Shown in pieces: positions 48,123 to 59,595 of a stretch of DNA of 64,000 nucleotides. How positions within the stretch are numbered: position 1 is the stretch's first letter; each line of letters opens with the position of its first letter. The notes under the pieces are model-generated. The model was not told the origin of the DNA. It worked only from the letters and a program-made list of their open reading frames with translations, and did no database searches. Source of the stretch: Nemophila menziesii (lineage: Eukaryota > Streptophyta > Magnoliopsida > Boraginales > Hydrophyllaceae); assembly GCA_029959085.1 (NCBI GenBank), contig JARWIR010000175.1:62001-126000 (forward strand), read 5' to 3'. A program made the position numbers and the translations under genes.

Positions 48123-50390
48123 ATGCGAAGGAGGCTCTTTAAGGATCTAGAGCCATCACCTCCGATCCTTAATAATCCAGAATCATTAATCAGACTTGCT
48201 AACAAGAGAAGGAAAGAACAAGAAGCTAGAGAGGTAGAAGAGTTAATAAACAGAATGGAGAACATTAATCTTCAGAACCAACAAAACAATAACGGACAAG
48301 TTCAGCTGGACGCGAATGGCCAACCAATAGCGCCTTAGGGTGTTATTCCTCAGGTTCCGCCAGTCAATCCTAATCCGCCAGCTCAAGTCCAAATAGATCC
48401 ATGGTTTGTTAATGGACCAGAAGAGGTTCCATTCTGTGCTCCTGCTCTAGGGGTAGGTGCTCCAAACATAGATGTTCCAAGGTTTCGTCCAGATTCGGGT
48501 ATGTTAGCTCAATTCCAAAATTTTGGAAATTTTCGTGGTAAAGTTGAGGAAGATCCCATCCGAGCAGTACAAAATTTCAAGCAGATATGTGATTCTTATA
48601 TCACACAAGGAGTTTTGAAAGAACAAATGTATTTTGCTGTGTTTCGATTTTTCGTTATTGATGGAGCAAGTGAATGGCATGATACACAAGAACCTACGAA
48701 GATAACAAATTGGGACCAATTAGAAACTGCTTTCTTTGACAGGTATTACCCAAGTAACATGAGGTTAGATGATCAACTTGAATTAACACATTTCCGCCAA
48801 GAATATGATGAAACTTTGGGTAAGAGCTGGACAAGATTTCAGATGTGTTTACGTAGAGTTCCCGATCATGGCTTTTCAGAACAACAACAGCTAAAAATCT
48901 TTTATAAAGGCCTTGATGGGACTTCAAGAGAAAATTTAGATTTGCTATGTGGTGCGGGATTTCTTCAAGTTCAACCCGTTCATGCAAAAATCATCTTGGA
49001 AAGAACATTAAAGAATGAAGTTGGGTGGACTTCAGTAAGAACCCCGGTTAAAGGAGTGAATAAGGTTAATATCGAAGAAAATTTCGCTACACTTGAAAAC
49101 AAGATTCAAACCACCATAGAGCAACAATTGAAACAGCTCACTTTAGCTGTAAAAGAAGGATTTTCGGGTAAGAAGGTAGTTGTGCAAGCTGCACAAGAAG
49201 TTTATATGTGTTCAATTTGTGGGGTAGGTGATCATGATGAGGAAAGTTGTCCGAATAATCAAGAGCCTGTGATGTTTGTCTCCAACAGAGGTAACTTTAA
49301 TTCAAGTGGTAATGGATATCAGCCTAACAGAAACCATCCTGGGTTTCAATACTCAAATCCTAATGGGGAAGCCAATCCTACATATGCGTATAAGCCGCCT
49401 CCCCAAGGTAACAATTTCAATCCAAGACCACATAATAATTATCAAGGAGGACAGAATCAAGGGAATTATGTGCAAAGACAAGCTCCTCAAGACACTTACA
49501 ATGAAACCATGAACCAAAAAGCCTTACCTGTCCATCCACAAGAAGGTGTTGTAACCCTTCAGAAAACCGTTGAAAGCCTAATTGCTCTTCAGACGCAAGC
49601 TATGCAGAATCAACAAGCGTCTGACGCAAGTATCAAGCTATTACAGAACCAAATGGATCAATTTGCAAAACAGCTCAATCAGCGTCTACAAGGGCAACTC
49701 CCTACTGACACGGAAAATCCGAGACAACATGAAGATTGCACAGCTGGTACACTAAGAAGTGGTAAGAACCTCCCTCCACCTCCTTTTCCTGTTATGAAAG
49801 AGAAAGAAGTTCCAAGAAAAGAGAAGGATGTGGGTGAGAAAGAGAAAGATGTTGAGGTTGAAGAAATAGAAAGGCCAAGTGAGATTCCAAAGAAAAGAGA
49901 TGATGTTATGAGTAATCGCCCTCCTCCACCGTTTCCATCTCGAGTTCAGAAAAAGGGTGATTTGGCTGATTTTCAGAAGTTCTTTAATAGAGTGAAGGGC
50001 CTTAGTATTAACTTTCCGTTGTTGGAAGTTTTCCGAGATATTCCTAAGTATACGAAGTTTTTGAAGAGAGCCCTCACTAACAAAAGGCCATACTGTGATA
50101 ATGAGATGATTGGTCTTCCTGAAGAGTGTAGTGCTATTTGTCAAAGTAAATTACCTCCAAATTTAGTTGATCCTGGGAGTTTCACAATTCCGATATCGAT
50201 TGGGGAAGAATGGAAAGGTAAAGCACTACACGATTTGGGTGCGAGCATCAATCTGATGCCCAAATCGATCTTTGATAAGCTAAAAATTGGAGAAGCAAGA
50301 CAACTTCTATTGTCTTGCAAATGGCGGACAGATCTCTTGCACATCCAGAAGGCCGAATTGAAGATGTCCTCGTTAAGGCAGGTACGTTAA
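48123..50390 (+). pseudogene. Athila gag and protease start, plus element
   Basis: Gag packages the RNA; the protease cuts the polyprotein. From ATG 48123 the frame runs to a TAG at 48336-48338 and continues open in the same frame from there. Around residues 60-260 of the part after 48501 is the Retrotrans_gag domain (WHDTQEPTKI, FFDRYYPSN, RRVPDHGFSE). A CCHC zinc knuckle (C-x2-C-x4-H-x4-C) is at 49209-49250, followed by a Gln/Asn/Pro-rich linker. Near 50232 the protease active site reads DLGASINLMP, the Athila form. A 1-bp deletion near 50300 relative to the minus element shifts the frame, so this frame ends out of register at 50390. Codon use and protein character are clear despite the breaks. 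Confidence 0.9.
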
Positions 50391-52501
50391 TATTTCCCGT
50401 CGATTTCGTTATACTTGAATACGACGCGTTTAGGAATGTCCCCATTATTTTGGGAAGACCATTCCTAGCCACGGGGCGTACATTGATTGATGTAGAAAAC
50501 GGAAAATTGACGATGAGGATCCAAGACGAGGAGGTCAAATTTCATGTGTTCCGAGCTATGAAATTTCCAGATTCTCAAGAAGATTTCTTCCGAATGGATG
50601 TAGTTGAGCAGGCATCGCAAGAGGTATTTGATTGTTTTAATTATGATGATATCTTGTAGGCCGCTTTGACATTAGACTTACCTAAGATGATGGAAGAGCT
50701 TGCCGAAACAGTGGCAGCTCTTAATTCTGAAAATCCGAAGTATAGGCGTTTAGCCTATGAACCTGTGAGAGAACCGGGGGAGATCATTCCTAAGAAGAAG
50801 CCTTCAATTGAATCTCCTCCGGAATTGGAAGAAAAGCCATTGCCAGCACACTTGAGGTATGCGTATTTAGGTACTAATGAAACTCTACATGTTATTGTTT
50901 CAGCGAATTTAACAGGTCCTCAAGAAGATAAACTGTTGCGTGTGTTAAGAGCCAACAAAGAGGCAATAGGTTGGACAATTACTGACATCAAAGGCATTAG
51001 TCCCTCCTATTGTCAACACAAAATCATACTTGAAGATAACGCACGCTCAGTTGAAGGTCACAGGAGATTAATGCCCGTTATGAAGGATGTAGTGAAGAAG
51101 GAAGTTATCAAGCTTTTAGATGCGGGGATTATTTATCTCATCTCGAGTAGTGAATGGGTGAGCCCAGTTCAGTGTGTACCGAAGAAAGGAGGAATGACAA
51201 CAATTCTTAATGATAAAAATGAAGCGATTCCTTCTAGAATGGTAGTTGGTTGGAGAGTTTGCATGGATTACAGAAAATTGAACAAGGCCACAAGAAAAGA
51301 CCACTTCCCTCTTCCTTTCATCGATCAAATGTTAGATAAATTAGCTGGAAGAGAATACTACTGTTTCTTAGATGGTTACTCCGGGTGTAATCAGATTTAC
51401 GTGGCTCCAGAAGATCAACATAAGACTACATTTACATGTCCCTTTGGTACTTTTTCATATCGCAGAATGCCGTTTGGGTTGTGTAATGCACCTGCTACCT
51501 TTCAAAGATGTATTATGGACATCTTCTGGGATATGATCGATAATTTCCTTGAAGTTTTTATGGACGATTTCTCTATGTTTGGTGATGATTTTGATAAATG
51601 TTTAGATAACTTGGAGAGAGTGTTAATCAGATGCAAGGAAACAGATTTGGTCTTAAACTTGGAGAAGTGTCATTTCATGGTTCGAGAAGGTATAGTTCTG
51701 GGTCACAAGGTTTCGAGTGCTAGATTAGAGGTTGATAGAGCGAAGATAGAGGTAATTAAAACTCTTCTCCCTTCTGTTTCTGTTAAACGAGTAAGAAGTT
51801 TTCTAGGCCATGCTGGCTTTTATAGGCATTTCATCAAAGACTTTTCTAAGATTGCTAAACCGTTATGCAACTTACTCGAAAAGGATTCCAAATTCCTTTT
51901 TGATGAAGCTTGCTTAGCGGCCTTTCAAGCAATCAAAGAAAAGCTTATTTCTGCTCCTGTAGTATTACCTCCAGATTGGATTTTACCGTTTGAAGTTATG
52001 TGTGATGCGAGTGATTTGTGTATGGGAGCTGTATTGGGACAGAGAAAAGAGAAGATTTTTCATTCGATTTACTATGCTAGTAAAACTTTTAATGGTGCTC
52101 AAGTTAATTATACAGTTACAGAAAAAGAGTTGCTAGCAGTTGTGTATTCATTTGATAAGTCCCGCTCTTATCTTCTCGGAGCGAAAGTGATAGTTTATAC
52201 AGATCATTCAACAATTAGATATCTTATGGAAAAGAAGGATGCCAAACCAAGGTTAATCAGCTGGGTTTTATTGCTTCAAGAGTTCGATTTAGAGATCAAG
52301 GATAGAAAGGGTTGTGAGAATCAGGTTGCAGATCATCTATCGTGTCTTGAAGGTTCAGAGATGAATAGTGGTACTGAAAGAGTTAGAGAAGAGTTTCCTG
52401 ATGAGAATTTGTTTGTTGTTCGTGATTATGAAGCTCCTTGGTATGCAGATATAGCGAATTTAGTGGTGAGTGGTTCTTTTCCTGAAGGATCCACTTACTA
52501 A
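50315..52501 (+). pseudogene. Athila protease end, reverse transcriptase and RNase H, plus element
   Basis: Continues the polyprotein after the frameshift. The protease C-terminus ([15 protein letters not shown], near 50450) is followed by a TAG at 50657-50659 where the minus element has CAG. The reverse transcriptase spans about 51020-51850, with [30 protein letters not shown] and the catalytic FMDD box (51557-51568) intact. RNase H (51990-52350) keeps [14 protein letters not shown] and YTDHS. A TAA at 52499-52501 ends the frame just before the integrase linker. The enzyme residues look preserved, so this element was probably competent not long before the stops arose. Confidence 0.92.
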
Positions 52502-53743
52502 GAAAGAAAGAGGTTAGCTCATCGTGCTAGACAATTCTTTTGGGAGGATCCTTTCCTCTACAAGGTGTGTGCTGACCAAATGATACGAAGATGTGTAGCC
52601 AAGGAGGAAACTGATGCCATTATAGCTGGATGTCATGATTCTCTATATGGAGGACATTTCAAGGGTGATAGAACTGCTGCTAAGGTATTCCAATCAGGTT
52701 TTTACTGGCCTACTCTTGTTAAAGATTGTCATGAATATGTTAAGAGATGTACAAGATGCCAGTTTACCGGAAACATATTCAAGAGGGATGAGATGCCACG
52801 TAATAATGTATTAGAAGTTGAAATATTTGATGTTTGGGGTATAGACTTTATGGATCCTTTCATTCCTTCAAATGGTAACCTCTACATCTTATTAGCTGTC
52901 GATTACGTGTCAAAATGGGTAGAAGCTGTGGCTTTACCAACCAATGATTCACGAGTGGTGATTAAGTTCTTGAAATCACATATTTTCACTAGACATGGTA
53001 CACCTAGAGTGATTATTAGTGATGGAGAATCTCATTTCGTTAATAAGTATTTGAAGGCTGTTCTAGAGAAGTATGGAGTAAGACACCGTGTATCTACTGC
53101 ATATCATCCACAATCCAATGGTCAAGCTGAAGTATCGAATCGTGAAGTGAAGTCAATCCTAGAGAAAACCGTTGGTCCTACAAGAAAAGATTGGTCAATG
53201 AAGTTAGATGATGCGTTATGGGCCTATCGTACTGCGTTTAAGACTCCAGTTGGTGCATCTCCGTATCGTATGGTGTATGGTAAGGCTTGTAACTTACCTC
53301 TTGCTTTAGAAATGGGTGCCTATTGGGCGATTGCGCAATTGAACTTAGATCCTACCTTAGCCGGAGTGAATCGTATGATGAAGCTTAATGAACTTGACGA
53401 ATTCCGATTGAATGCCTATGAAAATGCTAAACTCTACAAAGAAAACACGAAGAAATGGAATGACAATCGGATTCGCACAAAGAACTTTGAAGTGGGACAA
53501 AGAGTATTGAAGTATAATTCAAAGTTCAGCAATTATCCGGGTAAGTTAAGGTCTAAGTGGTCAGGTCCATACATTGTGACCAAAGTTACACCTCATGGGG
53601 CGATAAAAATAGAACATCCACTAGAGAACCGTACCTTCATGGTAAACGGTCATAGATTAAAGATATACCATGGAGGTGAAGACACCAACCGATTGGAAGA
53701 TCCACAACCCGGGGAGGTCATGTATCTCCTCGAGACTCCTTAG
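52502..53743 (+). pseudogene. Athila integrase, plus element
   Basis: Same frame as the reverse transcriptase part, beyond the TAA. The HHCC zinc domain (H at [10 protein letters not shown] at RCTRC) lies at 52630-52760. The rve core has D in GIDFMDPF (about 52845), D in SDGESHF (about 53020; SDGGSHF is the common form) and E in [11 protein letters not shown] (about 53125). The C-terminal part ([16 protein letters not shown], then [10 protein letters not shown]) is typical of gypsy integrases without a chromodomain. The stop codon is at 53741-53743. The catalytic triad is complete; only the upstream stops prevent production of a full polyprotein. Confidence 0.92.
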
Positions 53744-54805
53744 AAGCGTGAGGTAACCCGTCGAGCTTAACGACGTTAAACAAAAGCCAATTCCTTGTAT
53801 ATTAGTTTGAGTTTTTAATTTTCGCAATGTACAATAGTTTGATTTTCATAATTTTAGTGTTTATTATTAAGAAATGAGGAAGGGTAGTTGTTTTTGATGA
53901 TTTCAGGGGTAAAAATGTCGTGTTTGGGGTCGAAAGGGCAAAAAGAGAAGAAAAAATAGGTGATGTTCCAGGGGCAAACCGGGAACCCGGTTTTCACAAA
54001 ACCGGGAATCCGGTTTCGAAAGCCAAAAATTTCGAGGTTCTGACACAGCTTTTTGGGTCCCGCCATCCGCTGCGTCACCACCTGCGTCACCAGTTACGCC
54101 ATCGACGAAAACCGGGTACCCGCATTTCTCAAAACCGGAAACCCGGTTTTGGAGCTGTAATTTTTCAAACTTCTCTGACCCAGCGTTTCGGGTCTAGCCT
54201 TTGGCTGCGTCTTGGCTCGCGCCAGCGACACAAACTAGGTACCCGGATTTCGCAAAACCGGGAACCCGGTTTCGAAGGTTGAAGTTCTGACCCCGCGTCT
54301 TGGGGTCCAGCCAAAAGTTGTGTGTTGAGGTAAAAAAAAATCAATTAAGTTATTTTCCGCGCCAACACAGCGACGCGGAACCGGGTACCCGGATTTCAAA
54401 AAACCGGGAACCCGGTTTTGAAGCTGTGATGGCGGTTTTGAGTGTTTTAACCTAGTTTCTAGCCTCTTCTGCAAGTTTTTACCTAAAACGCACCCACGAC
54501 TACCCCACCTCTGAAAATCATCATTAAAACCTATAAATACCATCTTATTCTACCCTCTTTCATCACAAAAACACAAAATCAACTCACCTCTTCTCCAAAA
54601 TAACATCAAATCCTTAATTTTTCCCAAGATATTTCTTCACCCAATCCTTAAATTAAACCCAATTCTTTCTTTTCCCACACAAGTTAAACAAGACCCATCT
54701 CATATTCCACCTTGATCTTCAATTTTCTAAGACTCAAAACATCAAAGTTCTAAACTTTTCTCTAGTTTCTCACTATTTGAAGTTTTGAGTTTGGGGTGGA
54801 AAGAG
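53744..54805 (+). mobile_element. Untranslated region between integrase and third frame
   Basis: About 1 kb without a supported frame. 53970-54425 is the palindrome array described separately. After it comes a C-rich, leader-like stretch with many ctcatcttc-type strings up to the ATG at 54806. The open frames reported across this part (for example 53920-54282 and the minus frame 54235-54543) follow the palindromes and are not genes. Confidence 0.6.
53970..54425. repeat. Four ~130-bp units, each with a pair of CCGGG-x-CCCGG palindromes
   Basis: Eight near-palindromes of the type AAACCGGGAACCCGGTTT or AACCGGGTACCCGGATTT, centred near 53985, 54007, 54116, 54141, 54242, 54263, 54387 and 54410. 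They come in pairs 21-25 bp apart; pairs repeat every 126-145 bp with related spacer sequence (gttctgac, ttgggtc, agcc). The block is markedly GC-richer than its surroundings. Confidence 0.9.
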
Positions 54806-55649
54806 ATGACTAATAGAACCGGTGATTTCCGAAGAACTGCTCCTAGAAAGAAAACCACCATTGGTGGTACTAAAGAACAAGCTAATGAGATTCCTGATTC
54901 GCGTCCTAAACGAAAAATTGATGAAGTTAAGCTTTCTCCCAAGAGAAAAGAAATCACAAGTCAAAAGAGAAGATTAATTGATGAGCCTGAAAGTGAGGAT
55001 GAACATGAAGATGTGATTGAGAAAGAAATTGAGGATGAAACAGAACAAGAAGTTCCGGAAGTACCAGCTCAACAGAAACCCCCACGGAAGAAGATGTGGG
55101 CCCATAAGCCAAAGAGGGTTTATACTTCTTGGAATGACCAGGTTCGTGAAAGAATTGAATTTTTGAAGTTTGGTGAGGAGACGGATTTTCCTAAGGGTAT
55201 TATGAGTAGTGCTCACAAAGAATATGTTGTGGTTTGTGACAAGTTTGGTTGGAAAGAATTGAGAGAAAGGAAGCTTGAGTTTATTCCTACTTTTGTGCGA
55301 GAATTTTATGAAGGATTAACTATTTCCCGTGAGGCAATTGAAATTCGCAAAAAGGTAGTTCCTCTCTCTCTGGTTAATTTATTCGGAAATCTTTGAAATT
55401 ACCCAACTTTACTGGAGTATGTCTGTTCCAAGAAACCCTTAGTGACCCTTCTTTCGATTATTAATCCCTTTGGGGTATTGTGCTTGTTAATGGGGCTAGC
55501 CCAATTCCTGATGGAGAAAGGTATCCTGGACAGTTTTACAGCAGTAGTTTGACACCTCGTGCAAAGGTTTGGTCTCGTTTCATAATACCTACTTTCTTTG
55601 GAATTAAACACACATCCGAGTTGAAGAAGGAACATATAATTTTCATCAA
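54806..55649 (+). pseudogene. Third Athila reading frame, plant transposon protein domain, truncated
   Basis: A frame downstream of pol, where Athila elements often carry an extra ORF. The first ATG is 54806. The N-terminal ~100 residues are rich in Lys/Arg and Glu (RRTAPRKKTT, RPKRKIDEVK) and look disordered with nuclear-signal-like clusters. Then come WNDQVRERIEF, FVREFYEGL and RKKVVPLSLVNLFGNL, and the frame stops at 55394-55396. After a frame change, 55480-55649 reads GERYPGQFYSSSLTPRAKVW and SRFIIPTFFGIKHTSELKKE. The FYE-L, V-LS-x-x-INxLFG, LTP-AKVW order fits the putative plant transposon protein domain (PF20167-like). It is cut at the junction with the minus element. Function is unknown; I see no membrane segment, so I do not call it envelope-like. 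Confidence 0.7.
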
Positions 55650-55656
55650 TCTGGAG
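55640..55656. other. Junction between the two inverted Athila elements
   Basis: Left of about 55649 the sequence continues the third frame of the plus element. To the right, caatctggaggtaat is the reverse complement of the plus element's own ccagattg boundary at 51971-51978. So the minus element is cut within its RNase H start, and the 3' parts of both elements, including both 3' LTRs, are missing. Confidence 0.85.
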
Positions 55657-56774
55657 GTAATACTATAGGAGTTGAAATAAGCTTTTCTTTGATTGCTTTG
55701 AAGGCCGCTAAACAAGCTTCATCAAAACGGAATTTGGAATCCTTTTCGAGTAAGTTGCATAACGGTTTAGCAATCTTAGAAAAGTCTTTGATAAATCGCC
55801 TATAAAAGCCAGCATGGCCAAGAAAACTTCTTACCCCTTTAACAGAAACAGGAGGGGGAAGATTTTTAATTACCTCTATCTTGGCTCTATCGACCTCTAA
55901 TCCAGCACTCGAAACTTTGTGACCCAGAACAATACCTTCTCGAACCATGAAATGACACTTTCTCCAGATTATCTAAACATTTATAAAAATCATCACCAAA
56001 TACCGAGAAATCATATATAAACACTTCAAGAAAGTTATCGATCATATCCCAGAAGATAGCCATCATACATCTTTGAAAGGTAGCAGGAGCATTACACAAC
56101 CCAAATGACATTCTGCGATATGCAAACGTACCAAAGGGGCATGTAAATGTTGTTTTATGTTGATCTTCCGGAGCCACGTAAATTTGATTATACCCAGAAT
56201 AGCCATCCAAGAAGCAATAGTACTCTCTTCCGGCTAATTTGTCTAACATTTGATCAATGAAGGGCAAAGGAAAGTGATCTTTTCTGGTGGCCTTGTTCAG
56301 CTTTCTGTAATCCATGCAAACTCTCCATCCAACTACCATTCTTGAAGGAATCGCTTCATTTTTATCATTAAGAACTGTTGTCATTCCTCCTTTCTTCGTT
56401 ACACACTGAACCGGACTCACCCATTCACTACTCGAGATGGGATAAATAATCCCCACATCTAAAAGCTTGATCACCTCTTTCTTCACTTCATCCTTCATAA
56501 CGGGCATTAATCTTCTTTGACCTTCAACTGAGCATGCGTTAACATCTTCAAGTATAATTTTGTGTTGACAATAGGATGGACTAATGCCTTTGATGTCAGC
56601 AATTGTCCAACCTATTGCTTCTTTGTTGGCTCTTAACACACGCAACAGCTTATCTTCTTGAGGACCTGTTAAATTAGCTGAAACAATAACAGGTAGAGTT
56701 TCATTAGTACCTAAATACGCATACCTCAAGTGTGCTGGTAACGGTTTTTTTTTCCAATTCCGGAGGAGATTCAA
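55649..56774 (-). pseudogene. Athila reverse transcriptase, minus element, truncated
   Basis: Matches plus-strand 50830-51978. The frame 56774-55887 covers the N-terminal RT with [11 protein letters not shown] intact. The catalytic box reads FIYD instead of FMDD (near 56008-56022), so the first metal-binding Asp is lost. A ~47-bp deletion near 55955, between two short ttggaga repeats present in the plus element, removes part of the palm and shifts the frame to 55948-55649. The sequence ends before the RNase H active site. It is entered from the previous part by a 1-bp gain in an A run near 56750. Confidence 0.9.
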
Positions 56775-57225
56775 TTGAAGGCTTCTTTTTAGGAATAATC
56801 TCCCCCGGTTCTCTCACAGGTTCATAGGCAAGACGCCTATACTTGGGATTTTCAGAATTTAGAGTTGCCACTGTTTCAGCAAGCTCTTCCATCATCTCAG
56901 GTGAATCTAATGTCAAAGCGGCCTGCAAGATATCATCAAAATTTAAGCAATTAAATACCTCTTGCGATGCCTGCTCAACTACATCCATTCTGAAGCAATC
57001 TTCCTAAGAATCTGGGAATTTCATAGCTCGAAATACATTGAATTTGACTTCCTCGTCTTGTATCCTCATCGTTAATTCGCCATTCTCTACATCAATCAAA
57101 GTACGCCCCGTGGCTAGAAATGGTCTACCCAAAATGATTGGGACATTCCTATCCGCGTCGTATTCAAGTATTACGAAATCAACGGGAAATATAAGTGTAC
57201 CTGCCTTAACGAGGACATCTTCAAT
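56704..57225 (-). pseudogene. Athila protease end and linker, minus element
   Basis: Counterpart of 50330-50860. Same frame as the gag part upstream. It holds a TAG near 57006 where the plus element has CAA, and runs out of frame at the A run near 56750. The protease end ([15 protein letters not shown]) is readable on the minus strand near 57100-57150. The plus-strand frame 57038-57442 is its shadow. Confidence 0.85.
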
Positions 57226-58440
57226 TCAGCCTTCAGGATGTGCAAGAGACCTGTCCGCCATTTGCAAGACCATAGAGGTAGGTCTTGCTTCTCCAATTTT
57301 TAGCTTATCGAAGATTGATTTGGGCATCAAATTAATGCTTGCACCCAAATCGCATTGTGCTTTTCCTTTCCATTCTTCTCCAATCGATATCGGAATCGTG
57401 AAACTCCCAGGATCAACTAACTTTGGAGGTAATTTACTTTGACAAATCGCACTACACTCTTCAGGAAGACCAATCATCTCATTATCACAATAAGGTCTTT
57501 TATTAGTGAGGGCCCTCTTCAAAAACTTCGTGTACTTAGGAATATCTCGAATGGCCTCTAGTAACGGAATATTAATACTTAAGCCCTTCACTCTATTAAA
57601 GAATTTCTGAAAGTCAGCCAAGTCACCCTTTTTCTGAACTCGCGATGGAAACGGTGGTGGAGGGCGATTACTAACAATATCTTTCTTCTTTGGAATCTCA
57701 CTTGGCCTCACTATTTCTTCAACTTCACTATCTTTTTCTTTCTCTTTCTCACCCACTTCCTTTTCTTTTCTTTGAACTTCTTTCTCTTTCATAACGGGAA
57801 AAGGAGGTGGAGGAAGGTTCTTACCACTTCTTAATGTAACAACTTTGCAATCTTCATGTTGTCTCGGATTTTCGGTGTCACTAGGGAGTTGCCCTTGTGG
57901 ACGCTGATTAAGCTGTTTTGCAAATTGCTCCATTTGATTCTGTATTAATTTCATATTTGCTTCAGACGCTTGTTGACGTTCCATAGCTTGTGTTTGAAGA
58001 ACAATTAAACTTTCAACGGTTTTCTGAAGTGTAACTACTCCTTCTTGTGGATGGGCAGGTATGGCTTTTTGGTTCAATGTTTCATCGTAAGTATTCTGAG
58101 GAGCTTGTCTTTGTACATAATTACCCTGGTTCTACCCTCCTTGATAATTGTTGTGTGGTCTTGGATTGTAATTGTTACCTTGGGGACGCGGCTGATACGC
58201 ATATGTAGGATTGGCTGCCCCATTCGGATTTGAGTATTGAAACCCAGGATGGTTTCTGTTAGGCTGATATCCATTACCACTTGAATTGAAGTTACCTCTA
58301 TTGGACACAAACATAACAGGCTCTTGGTTATTCGGACAACTTTCCTCATCATGATCATCTACCCTACAAATCGAACACATATAGACCTCTTGTGCATCTT
58401 GCACAGCTACCTTCTTACCCGAAAATCCTTCTTTTACAGC
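57226..58440 (-). pseudogene. Athila gag C-terminal part and protease start, minus element
   Basis: Includes the zinc knuckle (CSICRVDDHDEESC, 58340-58385), the Gln/Asn/Pro-rich linker, and the protease site CDLGASINLMP. Stops: TAG at 58132-58134 (plus element CAG) and TGA at 57226-57228 (plus element CGA), both explained by C-to-T change. The 1-bp deletion seen in the plus element near 50300 is absent here, so the two copies decayed separately. Confidence 0.88.
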
Positions 58441-59466
58441 TTAAGTAAGCTGTTTCAACTGTTGCTCTATAGTAGTCTGAATCTTATTCTCAAGCGTAGC
58501 AAATTTTTCTTCGATATTCACATTATTCACTCCTTTAACCGGTGTTCTTACTGAAGTCCACCCAACTTCATTCTTGACTGTTCTTTCCAAACTGATTTTG
58601 GCATGAACGGGTTGAACTTGAAGAAAACCTGCACCACATAACAAATCCAACTTCTCTCTTGAGGTCCCATCAAGGCCTTTGTAAAATATTTGTAGTTGTT
58701 GTTGTTCTGTAAAGCCATGATCGGGAACCCTTCGTAAACACATCTGAAATCTTGTCCAACTCTTACCCAAAGTTTCATCATACTCTTGACAGAAATGCGT
58801 TAACTCAAGTTGATCATCTAACCTCATGTTACTTGGGTAATTCCTGTCAAAGAAAGCAGTTTCTAATTGGTCCCAGTTTGTTATCTTCGTAGGATCTTGT
58901 GTATCGTGCCATTCACTTGCTCTATCAATGACAAAAAATCGAAACGCAGCAAAATACAGTTGTTCTCTTGAAACCCCTTGTGTGATGTAGGAATCACATA
59001 TCTGCTTAAATTTCTGTACAGCTCGGATAGGATCTTCTTCTGGTCTACCACGAAAATTTCCAAAATTTTGGAATTGAGCTAACATACCCGAATCTGGACG
59101 AAATCTTGGAACATTTATATCTGGAGCACCTACTCCTAGAGCAGGAGCACGAAATGGAGCTTCTGGTGGACCGTTAAGAAACCATGGATCTTGATGCATC
59201 ACTATCTGAACTTGAGGATTAGGATTCAGTGGTTGAACTTGAGGAATAATGCCAGGTGGCGCTAAAGGTTGGACATTTGCATCTAGTTGACCTTGTCCAT
59301 TATTTTGTTGATTCAAAAGATTGATATTCTCCATTCTGTTAACTAATTATTCTACTTCTAAAGCTTCTTGTTCTCTCCTTCTCTTGTTAGCAAGTCTGAT
59401 CAACGATTCCGGATTATTAAGGATCGGAGGTGTTGGCTCTAGATCCTTGAATAGCCTTCTTCGCAT
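58441..59466 (-). pseudogene. Athila gag N-terminal part, minus element
   Basis: Starts at the ATG at 59466 with the same first residues (MRRRLFKDLEP) as the plus element. A TAA at 59347-59349 interrupts it; the frame re-opens at 59334 and carries the Retrotrans_gag domain (WHDTQDPTKI, RRVPDHGFTE) to a TAA at 58441-58443 (TTA in the plus element). Amino-acid differences from the plus copy are scattered throughout, so these are two separate family members. Confidence 0.88.
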
Positions 59467-59577
59467 ACACCAAACCTAAGAACCTGAAAAGAAATGAACA
59501 AACAAAAAGCGTAAAACTGAAATAAAAATAAATACAACTATCACTAAAGGAATAAACACCGTGGTCACACGCTACCG

Positions 59578-59595
59578 TCCCCGGCAGCGGCGCCA
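59578..59595 (-). other. Primer-binding site, tRNA-Asp type, minus element
   Basis: Reverse complement reads tggcgccgctgccgggga, identical to the site at 47993-48010. Confidence 0.85.

Noticed and set aside
48501..50390. Long 629-codon frame as a host gene
   Set aside because: Retrotrans_gag domain, CCHC knuckle and DLGAS protease site, with an Athila LTR and primer site directly upstream, show it is retrotransposon gag.
53920..54282. 120-codon frame through the palindrome array
   Set aside because: Its repeating peptide simply follows the DNA palindromes; an overlapping minus-strand frame is open for the same reason.
53970..54425. CRISPR-like array
   Set aside because: Regular repeats and spacers, but plant nuclear DNA, palindromes in pairs, related spacers, and location inside an Athila element.
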